Origin: Pyrus communis
Lineage: Eukaryota > Streptophyta > Magnoliopsida > Rosales > Rosaceae
Direction of reading: 5' to 3'
DNA length: 64,000 nucleotides
Assembly: GCF_963583255.1 (NCBI RefSeq)
Contig: NC_084817.1
Span: forward strand, 16,002,121 to 16,066,120
The position numbers and the translations under genes are program-made. The notes beneath the pieces are model-generated. The model saw only the letters and a list, made by a program, of their open reading frames with translations, was not told the DNA's origin and did no database searches. This document shows, piece after piece, positions 48,601 through 60,900 of this stretch. The stretch's first letter is position 1; each line of letters starts with the position of its first letter.

Positions 48601-48774
48601 TTGTTTTTTTAATAAACGATATTATCTACACTAAGTGAGAGGAGGTAGGCTTAGCCTCACAATGGGCTAAGAATAATGTGGTCCAAATTTGTCTCTGGCA
48701 AAAATTGAACCTAAGACCTCTCACTTACAAGTATAAAAAAATATCACTAGACCGTAGTGCTAAATGGTTGACCG
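48601..48774 (-). repeat. SINE-like repeat, family A, copy 2, with target duplication
   Basis: This is the reverse orientation of the 30146-30307 repeat. On the minus strand the order is A-box-like (CACTACGGTCTAGTGATAT), B-box-like (GGTTCAATTTTTGCC), and a poly-A tail (T-run at 48601-48610). It is flanked by a perfect 12-bp duplication, TTAATGCAAATT, at 48589-48600 and 48775-48786, which establishes retroposition. Confidence 0.85.
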
Positions 48775-51700
48775 TTAATGCAAATTAAATGTCTCATTCC
48801 CACTACAATGAATCAACCTATGCAAAAGATGACTTGTTTATCTGAAAAATAGATGATCATTCTTAGAAGGATCTTCGAGCAATTCACTCCACCATTTATC
48901 GGCTTTTTATAATGAAATGATATTTTTGTTTGGTGGAAGTGTCGATTTAGTCATTGAACTATCATCTTAGTGAAAATTGGGTTTTTGAATTATTTTTTCG
49001 GTAAAATAAGTCTCTAAATTCATAAAAAATTGCTAATTTTATTCGTACTATTATATTCAAAGCTATTTTATCCAATTTTTTGTCAACTTAAGTTACTTGA
49101 CATACTTTAGAGTGTAATACCATTCTTTTCTCGCCTATAAGCCTTTAACATTTCATATAGGTTGCAAATCTAACGTTTAATTTACCATCTAAAGTGAACT
49201 CTATATACTATTTATATACGTTAAATTACAAATCTACTCTCCCATGTGTGTCATGTGCAAGTATGTGACTTAAATTGATGTAAAATTGAATATAGTATTT
49301 TTAAATCTAATATTAGAGATGTAATTGACTGATTTAAAGACCTAATTTTTACTCAGATGATAATTCAGATTAAATAGATAATTTACCCTTTTTGTTTTGA
49401 AACAAGTCTCTTACTTCATCTGGAGTTGGAGCAATTTATAAAAAAGGGAAGTTTTGGTTATCCAATTTTGCCATCCACCACATTTTGTCATTCCACCTCC
49501 ACCATCTTTGTAAGCAAAGTAACAACACCATGTATAATCTACATATTTGCCATCAAATTTAGCTAGGAATGCTTTAATTTTCAGTTAAAAAGATTCTATA
49601 AGTGATACTTCTAAGGCCTAGTTTTGTATTGTTTTTTTTTTTAACCAAAAGCTGCTTCATTTTAAAGTTAAGCAGTAAAAAAAATGTTTGGTAAAAAATA
49701 AATATCCTTCTTATTTTAATAGTAATAGCCTCCAGACAACAACTTTTAAAAATAGCATGTAGGTTGTTTTAATAAAAAGCGGAGTTGCATCTTTAATGAA
49801 TATTTTTAATTCATATCTTTCTAAACACATTTTATCCTTGGAAGTGACCACCACCACCTACCACTACAAACCCTAACCTCTTACACCACCATCACCATTA
49901 CCACCACCACGACCACCACCATAACCATACCTGTCACCACTATCACTACAATCACAATTGTCAACTGCCACCACCATTGTTAACAGCACCGCCACCACCA
50001 TCATTCTTAAACACAAATGCCACCACTGCCACACAACCACAATTGCCACCATCCCCATTGCCACCGCCCCTGCCACCATTGTTACTTATGCAGCCCAACC
50101 ATCACACCTCTTTAACACCGCCACCATTTTTGTCACTATATATAGGGTTGGTTCGGGTCAAGATCCCGAATCGAAACCCTAACCCGAATCCCAAACCAAA
50201 ACATTTCGGGATGGGATTTTATATCCCAAAACCGAACCAAAACTATTCATTTCCCGAAATTCAGGATTCCCGAAAGTGTTTCGGGATTTTCGGGAAACTT
50301 CGGGATTGGGCCTTGAAGCCCAAAATGTTGGGCTTTTTAAACTTTTTACAATTTTAAGCTCTTTAACAAGTAAACCCCCCTCCCCCCAATTTTTCAAGAA
50401 AAAAAAAAAAGCTAACAATTGCAGGCTTGCAACCCACTGCCCACACTGCCCACCTGTTTCAGTTTCACAATCACATAAATAAATTTAATTCAATCAAAGT
50501 TCACCACAATTTCATCTCATAATTTCAATTTTCATACCAAGCAAGCAACAACTAATAAGTTAAGCTTAAGTTCACAATTGTCTACCAAACTCGTTAATTA
50601 AAAGTGCATGTAACCAAAATCAAATAAGTTAAGTTTTACAAACCAAACTTCCGAATGAATTTAGAATAAGTTACAAACCAAAAGCAAAACATAGGTTATA
50701 AGCAAAAAAGTGCAAGCAACCAAAATGAAGCTTAAGTAAGTTCATTCCTTTTCGCCCGTTCAGCCCCTTCCTCTTGTTGATGAATGACCCGTTTCCGTTG
50801 ATGGTGGACCCCTTCCTCTTATTGATAATTGAACCCTCCTTTGTGTTGGTGCAGATGCTCTTGAAATGGGTGGTCACAGAGGTAGTGATGGGCGGCATTG
50901 AACTTTGAGGTGGTGGAGGAGATGGCATTTCACAATAATATATCACAACCACAGTTCAGCATATATATAATATTCATATATCTCATATACTGATCAAACA
51001 CACACACACATATATATATATATATATCACAACCATAAACTGACAGAGTGCACATTCCATAAACTGATCCATAAACACATGTATATCAAACAAATGCAAT
51101 AGGAAACTAACATGCTGCAAAGTTGGCAATAAGAGAATAGGCTAAATAGCTACGGCGTGCTTTGATGAAAATGCTTTGATAAAACATTAACAAATACAGT
51201 AGGAACTCACACTTGCTCTTAGATATTAGTTTCATTATATGATTGCCTATTATTATGCATGAAAAACAATAGTTCTTGTATGACACTGAAGATGTATGTT
51301 GGTTTTTTCTTTTGAAAAAGAGTTTAAAGTGGTTTTTTGGTTTTTTTTTCTTTTAAAAATAAGATTTCAAAGTGGTTTTCTAGTGTTCAAACTTCAAACG
51401 GATTGAGAAATAACTTGTTTGTCATAAGAATAAAACTATTTTAGTTATAGTTTGGAATGAAATAACTCAATAAGCATGCAAAGCATAGTCAAATTTATGA
51501 AAAGGATATCCGATAGTTTCACAACCATTTATGCGAAACTGATTTTCCATATGTTGAGATAAATTTGGGTTTAAGGGTACTTAAAAACAGCGAGTACATA
51601 AAATAAAACAATATATGATGCAACTTTTATGGCAAAGCCTTGTATTTACCCACCCTAATTCGAAACCCAGTCTTCAAACCCTCACACATTCGACAAAACC

Positions 51701-52415
51701 CCATTGAAAATCAAGTTAGTCAACATGAAATTTGACCCTAAATGTGACAGCCCATCCCGGACTTTTCATAGTAAGAGTGAAATGACGGTTTTGCCCCTAA
51801 TGGATAATTGTTGTTTGTGTGGTTGTTTTGGGTTTTGGTTGGTTACATCCCAGCCACACATCCATCATCATCATCACCCCTCTCCCCTATTCCCTCTGCC
51901 CTATCCCGAGTCTCTCTCTCTCCCTTTCCTATTCTTTTTGTATGGACGACACCCAAAACCATTGAAACCTTCACAGATCGAGGAAACAAATTACATATTC
52001 GTGCTCGTGAGGTCCTTAGGAGTTCAACCATACCCATTCAGGTAAGGATACCTTCGTTTTCACGTCGAACTCGGGATCCTCCGATTTGGTCACTGTTCAT
52101 ACACACGTTAATTCTTGTGTTTTTGGGAATTTCAAGCTTGTAAGAAGCTTGGTGAGGTCCTTATGAGGCTCGGAGTGGTTCGTTTGAAGGTTTTGGACGT
52201 TGGGATCGTGAGTTACAAGTTTGGCCGGAGTTGGTGGTGTTTTCCTGACGAGATTCCATGGGTTTTAGTGCTTGAAAGTGGTATGGATTTGTTCCTCTTG
52301 TTGTAAGCTTCATTTTGGTACCAATTTTGTGAAATTTGGTTGAAAAACGAAGAAGATACAAAGTTTTAAAAATTTCCCGGTTTTCTGGCGCCGGAGTTTG
52401 GCCGGAGAAGGTGAC

Positions 52416-52535
52416 GGAATATTCCTAACGGCGTTAACAGCATCAGTTAGATTTAAACTGATGGAATATTCCTAACGGCGTTAACGGCATCAGTTAGATT
52501 TAATGGAATATTCCTGACAGCGTTAACTGACGCCG
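52416..52535. repeat. Short tandem repeat inside the solo LTR
   Basis: Units begin GGAATATTCCT at 52416, 52463 and 52504 and contain GGCGTTAAC and ATCAGTTAGATTTAA; the third is truncated and changed. Confidence 0.85.
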
Positions 52536-52962
52536 TCGGTGTGCCAGGCACGTGCCTGCGCGTGAGCAGCGCGTGTGGCCGTGCTTTGGCCGGCTCGTGG
52601 GGGCGCATGCGACGTCGGAAAATTTTTCTAAAAATATGGGGATGTTCCTGAGGTTGAGTAAATCACGTTGGTGTATTCATACACCCCATTTGAGCTTTGT
52701 ATGAGAAGTTATTTCGTATAGTTGGTTATGTACTTTAAAATTAACATTTTTATAGTTGTTTCGCATATAGGTGAGACTTATCCCGAGGACGAGTGTGGTC
52801 ACTCAAGGCAAGGGGGTTACGACCCTTCTACATATCAGTGAGTGGGCTTTTGGTTTTCCGTATATACCTATATACTTATGTTTTTCCCAGAAAATGAATT
52901 GAAACGTTTCTACGTTTATATGCCATGCATTATGTTTGCCGTTTGTTTATGCTTTATTAGTA

Positions 52963-53007
<45 letters not shown>

Positions 53008-53185
53008 GGTGCTGCGGACGCACAGGTAAGTGCCAGGTAGGTTATGGTTTATGTTTATGTTCAGTAGTGATTTGATATGCATAGAGAGCTCATAACCTGC
53101 ACCCCGGGTGTTAGTGTTCCCGCCCAGAGTTAGGCACAGTCTTTCACCCGCACCACACGCTCATCTTGGATCCAAGTTAGGTGCA

Positions 53186-53410
53186 CAGTCCTGTCGTACA
53201 GACCACTTTAGGTGGTTCCGACTCGTAGGTGACCCGCGATTATTCGCCCAGCCTTCACGTGATCGTAACACTTGAGCGTACTTAGTATACACGCAGTCCT
53301 GTCGTACAGACCACTTTAGGTGGTTCCGACTCGTGTGCAGGTATAGTTAGTGAGATGGAGATTTGAGCTCTAGTTTTAGCCGTACAAATCACGTTAGGTG
53401 ACTCCGGCTG
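53186..53410. repeat. Repeated 41-bp segment inside the solo LTR
   Basis: CAGTCCTGTCGTACAGACC onward, to GACTCGT, is identical at 53186-53226 and 53294-53334. A degenerate third copy (CCGTACAAATCACGTTAGG) lies at 53379-53410. Confidence 0.85.
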
Positions 53411-54477
53411 ACAGATTTCATGGCATTGTTTGGCATTACCTGAGAACTTGCATTTTATTTAGAGGCATTTGACATGGCATATTTCCGAGCTTGACTTGTA
53501 TATATGTATATTCTATTTTCAGGGAAGTATACAGGTTTTACAACGAGGGGTTAGAACTTTGTTTATGAAATGGTTTTTGAAAAGCTTTGTTTTTGCCTAC
53601 TCACGCTTTCTGTTTTGCACCTTTCCAGGTTCTAGTTGGCTAGCACTTGTGGTGGCTCCCCAGAGGATTTTCCCGGCATATCTGACAGATTATCACCAGT
53701 GTAGGACCACCTTTGGGTGTGTTTATGTAGCGTTGTTTCTCCCGGACTGCATTAGGTCTTCCGTGCTCTGAACTTTGTTTTTCACACTTATGCTTGCACA
53801 TGTATGTTATTACCTTGTGTATAGCTGGGTTTTTATTTATTTGTACTTTTATTTTTATTATTTTATTTGCTTCCGCACTGTGCACATGGTTACGTCACTT
53901 CCACGTGACGACCAACATGCCCTGATCTCAATCGAGGTGTGTCACTAAACACTAAAGAACAAAACCTCAGTGAAAATCAGAAACCCTTACCTGGGTTTTG
54001 GGACTCGATTAGTGTTGGATTCGCGTCTTCCTGCATCTGCATCTCTGTGTGTGTGGCCGGCTGGATAAGCGTCATTGAAGTGGACGTAAAACGGAAGGAG
54101 CGGCGTGAGTCGATGGAGGAGCGGAACGGCGGGAGCACAAGCAGCTTCAGGAGATTGAGTGTGAGACTGTGAGAGTGAGCGACTAAGAGACCACAAATGA
54201 CCTAACTCCATGGACGGTTGGATTAGATCTTAACCAATCCAACAGTCCAAGTAATTTCTAATTATAAATTAAAAATAAATAAATATATATAATATTTGGT
54301 TTGGTTCAGGATTACCAAACGCTTTCAAAGCTGTGGCCGAATCCCAAACCGAAACTTTCGGGACGGGTTCGATTTCGGGTACCGAATTTTTCAGGAAATT
54401 CGGTTCGAGCATTTTTCGATCAAATTTCGGGACGAGTTCGGGACTGTTTGGGAAAAAATTCCACCCCTAATTATATA

Positions 54478-56026
54478 CAATAAATTATTTTTATTGACAT
54501 TTACCAAACGCTATAACACTGTTTTTCATAGTCACAACAATTTAAAAATACAATTTTATCAAACGCTTAACTGCTTTATTTTGCAGTTGATTTTTCTTAA
54601 AGCACAACAGAAGTCTCTTTTTTTTTTTGTTTTTTTTTTTTTTAAGCATAGCAACTATACATAGTGTCTGTTGTGAAATTGATGACATATGTGCAGTGAA
54701 ATATAAAATAAATAAGACATAATATTTATGAGGTTCGACAAGTATGCCTACGTCCTTGGAGTTAGTAGCGATAGTGTCATTATCATACTAAAATTACAAA
54801 GTAATGGAAACAATACATTATATCTCTTTTATAGCAATTGTGAGATGTGCTTAGAGGGTTTGATAGAAACCCCTAAAATTATGGTGCACCTCCACCCTCT
54901 TTTCTTAACTTTGTCTATGCACGATAGTGCCACCCACCTTTACAACTGTACTAATTTCTTCAGGACCAACCTTACTCACTAAGTTGAGAACAGAAAATAC
55001 GATTCAAAATAGTCACGCTAGCTTATGCTAAACTTCTGAATTCAACTTAATAATTCCAAACCATTCAATTGGTTTTGGATTAATTGTATTGAATACGGTT
55101 AGAGATAAGGCTTGAATGATGGTGCTTTGTCTAGGCTCAATGACAAAACCATGCGCAGAACTTAGGCGCATATGTGAGCAATAAATATCTTATCTCGAAT
55201 ATAAAAGATAAATTAAATTGAATGTGACCACTAATACTAACTCAAATGTACCGCATCTTATTTGACCTGGAAAGTTAAATGAGTTTTGGCGAGAGTACTA
55301 CTAAGACGAGTGACTTGCGTGAGAAGTCCTCGCATGCTTTCCTTTGTTTTGTGTAAACACATGCCCCACTCGCATGAACACATTACATTACTCTTTTTTA
55401 CAAATAAAAAATTAAATAAATATAAATAATGAATCAACGTACGTAAAAACGAAAAACTTATGCACATTTTTCAAATTGTTATTGCCAAGTGAATAACAAT
55501 GGATACAAGATTTCCATTAACAAGCCAAGTATTCAACGTTGCAGAAACTTCAATGAAACTCTCTTTGGTTTGAACTTTGAACATTTTTGGCCTTATTGAT
55601 AAATGACCTACAGAAAAATATCACTAGGTCTTGGTCTTGTAATAAGACAAGTGAAAGCTGAGTCGGATTGTGTGACGAAATTTTGTACCATCATGCAATT
55701 AGTCCAACCACCATAATTAATTAAATCCTAATGACAGTAACCCATAATTAACATGGGAGGAATTAGCAATGAAATGAAGCTAACCACAACAAGTGGCTTA
55801 ATGATAAGGGTGCGGATTGTGGTTGCCCAATAAACAAAAAAATGTTGGAGGTCCTGGTTTTGATGCTCCGAGCTGGTAAATCTGCTTAACTGTAATCACG
55901 AGCATAGTGAAATTTCTCAAAAAAGGTGGATAATCCACCAGTTGTCCTCAAAAAAAATTAATAAAAATAAATAAAATAAATAAATAAATAAATAAAGGGG
56001 TGAATGAAATGAAGCCCTTATGCAAC
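54478..56026. other. Gene-free stretch upstream of the dioxygenase
   Basis: About 54720-54960 (AGGTTCGACAAGTATGCC, TACGTCCTTGGAG) looks like a dispersed repeat, possibly an LTR fragment. A SINE-like copy is at 55791-55925, followed by an AAAT-rich tract (55950-55996). No gene was recognised. Confidence 0.45.
55791..55925 (+). repeat. SINE-like repeat, family B, copy 2
   Basis: It matches 45388-45535 and includes AGTGGCTTAATGATAAGG (A-box-like region) and GGTTTTGATGCTCC (B-box-like). It ends about 100 bp upstream of the TATA box of the dioxygenase gene. Confidence 0.65.
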
Positions 56027-56033
56027 TATAAAT
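56027..56033 (+). promoter_or_regulatory. TATA box of the dioxygenase gene
   Basis: ACTATAAATGC lies about 45-50 bp before the ATG at 56077. This puts an in-frame upstream ATG (56032) inside the TATA box, so that ATG should not be transcribed, and supports 56077 as the start. Confidence 0.65.
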
Positions 56034-56076
56034 GCAATGGCACCAGTGCCTAGCTAGGATAAGCAGCTCCTTAACA

Positions 56077-57282
56077 ATGGAAGAAATCAATCCATCATAC
56101 ATTCTATCAGAAGGATACAGGCCTAAACACGTAATCACCGAAGGCGAAGGAATCCCGTTGATCGATCTCACTCCGATAACCAACCGAGAAATGTCGGCCG
56201 GCTCTAACAATAAGGCAGTGGAAGAGCTTGCCGCTGAGATAGGGGACGCTTGCAGGACATGGGGGTTCTTCACGGTGATCAACCATGGTGTGCCTTCGGA
56301 TATTCGGAGAAGAATTATGGAGGCGTCGAGGAAGTTCTTTGCGCTGCCGCTGGAGGAGAAGAAGAAGGTGAGCAGAGAGGCTCATAGCACAGCAGGGTTT
56401 CATAACGATGAGCATAGCAAAGACTTCAAGGACTGGAAAGAAGTTTATGATTTTTATGTAAATGATGGGATGCTAATGCCGGCCTCCCATGAACCCGATG
56501 ACCCCGAAATTGTTCCATGGTACACTCCGTGGCCCGAGAACCTATCCGAGTTCAGGTAAATGTCCCTTACAAAATACTAAAGTTATGTAAATTATTGACA
56601 ATCTGACAACATAACATGCCATGTAGGGAAACATGCGAAGAATATGGTCGAGCATGTGAGAAGTTGTTTTTCAATCTGCTGGAACTGGTAAGCCTCAGCT
56701 TAGGCTTACCTCCTAAGAGGTTGCATGGATACTTCGAGAATCAGGCAAGCTTTGCCCGGCTCAACTACTACGCTCCGTGCCCCAAACCGGACCTTGTTCT
56801 TGGCACCGGTGGACATAAGGACCCCAGCGCTCTTACCGTCCTTGCTCAAGAAGATATCGAAGGCCTCGATGTGCTGCGAAAATCAGACGGAGCGTGGGTT
56901 CGCGTCAAGCCTGTCCCGGATTCCTTTGTCATCAACGTTGGTGACGTTCTTCAGGTACTACATCTCTTGAGCAAATGTTCATCCTGTTAACATTATTCGA
57001 TTAAAAACTTTGGTTTCTTGGCAGGTATGGAGCAATGATCTTTACGAAAGCGTCGAGCATCGAGCCATGGTGAACGCAGAAACAGAGAGGTATTCGATCC
57101 CCATATTTTTTCACCCGTCTCACGACGTAACAATGAAGCCGTTGGATGAATTGGTCGACGAAAGAAGCCCGGCAAAGTATCCAGAATACAAGGCAGGGAA
57201 GTGGTTGAATCTGAGGATGTTTAACAATTACAAGAAACATGGCTTCTATATGCGGATGACTGACTACAAGATTGCTGCTTAG
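56077..57282 (+). CDS. 2-oxoglutarate/Fe(II)-dependent dioxygenase, 354 aa
   Basis: The exons are 56077-56555, 56627-56954 and 57025-57282, joined by GT-AG introns of 71 and 70 bp; the total is 1065 bp with the stop. The N-terminal DIOX_N domain includes GIPLIDLTPI and GFFTVINHGVP (63-73). The catalytic 2OG-FeII domain has the iron triad H223-x-D225 and H281 and the 2-oxoglutarate-binding R291-x-S293 (ERYSIP). All are present, so activity is expected. Enzymes of this class hydroxylate, desaturate or demethylate hormones and secondary metabolites in the cytosol. The sequence is closest in style to the Arabidopsis At3g19000/At3g19010 group, and its substrate cannot be told from sequence. It faces the PDS5-like pseudogene, with 691 bp between their ends. 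A SINE lies just upstream of the promoter. Confidence 0.93.
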
Positions 57283-57973
57283 CCGACGGATTTCTAATCC
57301 AACGGCTTATACTATGCATGATTCTCCAACTTCTAGTACGGATTATATGGTAAAATAAAATAAAAAGTTTGTAAAACTATACTGTTTATTTTACGAGTAA
57401 CGGGTCACCGAGAAACCGTAGAACGTTGTAGTTTTACGTATTTAGGAACTGAATCGTAGCTATTGAGCTCAGAAAGTTTGATACTGTGACAATGTCGTAT
57501 GTAAACAAGAGCACACATTGCAAAAGAGATGCAGGCAGCGAACTAGGATGCTATACATCAGAATTAGCCCTTCGATCTGATGGCATTTCCAAGCGTGAAT
57601 AAAATGACACGGACATTGTCTTAAATTATCATTCTACTTCTGAAAAGTACAAATATGTATGAGAATCTGTTCTTGCCTCTCAATTAGCATTAGAAGAACA
57701 CATACTCGTTTCTACGTACTAAAGAGTTTCATTAGCAAGATGACTCGTAGATACGTATTTACGCATTCAAACTGTTCCGATGTTGCTTGCTTGTTGAGGA
57801 AGAATATATACAACACTGACATCTAGAGTGATTACTTACAACGGCAAGGGGTGCAAACTCTGGGATGACCTGCGGGAACTTTCTGCCGGACTGAAAGCAC
57901 CAGAGATTCCTTGGAGTGATCTGCCCCCGACCTCCCAACTAGACTGATTTTTAAGTTAGAGATGTTGCTGTTT
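57283..57973. other. Convergent intergenic region
   Basis: It should contain the 3' untranslated regions of the dioxygenase (+) and the PDS5-like gene (-). I see no coding segment. Polyadenylation signals are not obvious apart from AAATAAAAT near 57352. Confidence 0.5.
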
Positions 57974-60900
57974 TCAAGCACTCAAGTGCAGGGGGCTGCA
58001 AAGAAACAACGATACTGCAAAGAAATTATTCGACTTGATATGTCAATGTATAAGAGCAAAATGTAATGATAACAACGAAAATACAATGCAAGCCTTGCAG
58101 CATCCTCATTTGCATTAGTAACTTCTGATGCCGATGTGTCCACAGAGGCTTTTTTCCCAACCCTTTGTTTCTGCTACATCCAAAACTACAGAGTTAGCAT
58201 AACATCATTGGAACAGGGCAAAGAATTCAGGGTGCAACTTTCACAATTCACAAGTACACACTGCACGCACAAAAAGATACAATAATTTTCACGCCGTAGT
58301 TGAATGTTGTCAAATGGTATTTAGACTCCTGGGTAGCATGCATTGGAAACTCTAATGAATGATGCGTCGGATAAGTATGAAACCAGCTAAAATATACATC
58401 CACAATAAATTAGTATATGATGAACGTAGTACACAAATCCATTCCAAGCTTGCGTCTCATAAGAATGCATCCTTTAAAGAAACAACATAGATTGTTACTC
58501 ACTATCAACGTTGCATCAAAACTGTGGGTGTGGTGATGGTTGAACAAGAGGTAGTTCCAACGTTTATAGAAAACTAAAACATATATCTAGTTTATGACTA
58601 AAACTAACTACATGGAGGCGGAAATGATATTTTCATCCAAGTCCACTTAAGATTTCAGCGATACAGCCACTTTTTGAGGGAATGGTATAACCAGTTAAAA
58701 TTGTAAATGTCAAACAATATAAACTGAAGTTGAAATTAACAAGCTGATAAAGCATTCATAGTATTTCACTCTTACCCTTTCCTCCAGTGAAACGTCACTT
58801 GATAGTTTCCCAGCTCTCACTTTCCAAGCATACTAATTGAACGCCCCAGCTACTATCACATGTGATCTGCCAATATGATGGGAAATTAATCACAATAATT
58901 CAGATCAAGCAGTACGGAGATGGTTTTGATAAATACACAACGTATCCAGCTTACAATGCATTAAAGATGAAACAAAGGCAACGAAATTTAATCTCTAAAA
59001 ACTTTCCACATAGTTTACTGTATCATTGAAATAGTTGTTTAAAAATGGAAATAAAAAATATAGTCATATTTAGTCACCTTGTACGTATTGTTTCGAATAT
59101 TATAACCATCCACTGTACCTGAATAAAAACTGGAAAAGAAAAACAAATATTGTTATAAACAAGGGCTAAAACAATGCCGAAAATCATCTCCCAACTGGGG
59201 GAATGCTCACCATTTATCTACTGGAGACAAAAATTTGATCCTTTGCCCAATCAATTCCTCATCCTTCTTACTAATTTCCTACATAATTAATTATAATATA
59301 AAAAATGTAATACAATTTCAAGTGTACTCTCAGAAAGAGCTTATTCTTACTTTCAAGCTGCAAGGGCCCTTTAGCTTCGTTCTGGGGTGATTGGAATGTT
59401 CCACATTAATGTTTCTTTTCACATTAACATTTTCCATCAATGGAATGGTATTTTTTTTCAAATTCTGGACTGAGACATTTGATCCACCGATTGTAACTAC
59501 AGAATCACAAGATGAATGTATTTCTGTTTCCAAAGTAATCTCAGATTTTTTGGATACACGATTCTGGTAATCATTATCAGAATCACTTGGCGAGAGATCT
59601 CGTTTTCTCCTACGTCCTTCAGTACTGGTGCCTTGTTTCTCAGCCTTCCGGGGTTCAGCTCCCCCATCATTGGACAAATTAACTATCTTGGAAGATGTTA
59701 GGATAAGTTTGTCGTCCTTGAAAACACCAGATTGTGTGCTATCCTCTTGACACTTACGCCCACGTCTAGGAAGAGCACTGGCAGGCTGAAACGTGAAGAA
59801 AGAGTTTCCAACAAAATGTTTATAGGAAGAAAATATCATTAAGAAAATCATAGGGGCAATATAACTAAAGCTGTAAAGGAAAACTGGAGATACATACCAA
59901 AGAGATATTTGATTCAAATATGTCAACTACTCTTTTGAAGTACTCATCAAAACATGATTGATTGAGGCATCTTGAATTGGACTGCACAGAACAGATAATA
60001 AAAAGGTGAAATGATGTAGAACATTTAACTAGAAATTTTTCTTCCAGCCAAAAGATAAAGAAAAGAATATCAAATCTTATCGAAAACTGCTCATCACTTT
60101 TATTAGAGATACTTACTTTATATAAGGATGATGGTAGAAAAACTTTCCCAGGAGCATGTGATGCGGAGATGCCATTATGATTTGTTAAAGTCACAAAAGA
60201 GTTCCCAATTTCTGCCAGAATATGCAGCTTCTGCATAACAAGAAAAACCTCCTTTCCTTAATTATAAAACATAAACATAAAGTGAGAGGAGAAAAGATCT
60301 TCTGAAGGAAAACTCTTACACCAGTTAGTTCAACGTCTATAGCATTCTCAGCTCTCTTAATAGCACGGAAAATGCAAATCAAATACAAGACAGAATCCTT
60401 GGTAATATCCAGAGCACCAGCGGCATTACTGGCATTGACTAAAGCCTGCAATAAAACTAACAGTGGACTGCAAAGAGAAACATAATCCAAAGTGTGTCAG
60501 CATAGCTGCATTCATATTCAGTACTAGGCAATCTTCAATGTGATTATCTGGATATATTTACATACCTGCAAAACTGAGCATATGCGTTTTCATCTTGACA
60601 ATCGTCAGGTGGGAAACCTGTATCATAAGCAAGAATATGGATTAAGAACACCACTATGTATGCTGGAAAATCAGTGTTTAATCCTTCTTGGACTCCAGAG
60701 ATTTGACGCATTTGAGCTTCTCTACTGTAATCCTTGACAAATTCTGCAATATATTTTGACGACTAAATTGAATGGTATCAGAATACATTTACTTGCTCAA
60801 GCATACAAAAATAACTCATAGATACAGCATATTTAGCATACATCATCCTGCAGATCCTTGAGGCAATCTGAGGTGGCCATTGCGAAAGCACTTGCATATC

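Larger units (their letters stand above)
45140..50134. other. Gene-poor stretch with dispersed repeats
   Basis: No convincing gene was found. It contains SINE-like copies (45388-45535, 48601-48774), a small hAT-like element (46490-46899) and a related fragment (47277-47345). The ORF pair at 47006-47299 has no motif I recognise. 47464-47960 may be an old MITE (starts GAGCATTTCCACCTC). 49840-50130 is a CCACCACCACC-rich low-complexity stretch. Confidence 0.45.
51743..53944 (+). mobile_element. Solo LTR of an LTR retrotransposon, probably Ty3/Gypsy
   Basis: The element is 2202 bp, starting TGTGACAGCCCATCCC and ending GAGGTGTGTCA, with a perfect 5-bp duplication CTAAA on both sides (51738-51742 and 53945-53949). 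There is no internal coding domain, which is what recombination between two LTRs leaves behind. It contains 2-3 tandem copies of a 41-47-bp unit (GGAATATTCCTAACGGCG at 52416, 52463 and 52504) and a 41-bp segment repeated at 53186 and 53294. The Gypsy assignment is from terminal style only. Confidence 0.9.
50143..54469. mobile_element. Non-autonomous hAT-type transposon (copy 4) hosting a solo LTR
   Basis: It begins TAGGGTTGGTTCGGG and ends TTCCACCCCTA. Flanks are ACTATATA (50135-50142) and ATTATATA (54470-54477), 8 bp with one mismatch. Both subterminal zones are packed with TTTCGGGA/TCCCGAAA motifs (50160-50315 and 54340-54450). Without the solo LTR and its 5-bp duplication the element would be about 2.1 kb, the size of copy 3. 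The interior includes a GC-rich leader-like part (54000-54170). No transposase is readable. Confidence 0.82.
49613..54660. mobile_element. Possible Tourist-like MITE split by hAT copy 4
   Basis: The left side starts after TAA with GGCCTAGTTTTGTATTG and contains GCTGCTTCATTTTAAAG and TGTTTGGTAAA. On the right, 54490-54620 contains TTTACCAAACGC, AACTGCTTTATTTTGCAG and AAAGCAC in inverted arrangement. The right terminus is not recognisable, so this is tentative. Confidence 0.35.

Noticed and set aside
56032..56076. Upstream in-frame ATG as start of the dioxygenase
   Set aside because: It overlaps the TATA box, and the added residues do not resemble the family's N-terminus. The ATG at 56077 gives the usual start.
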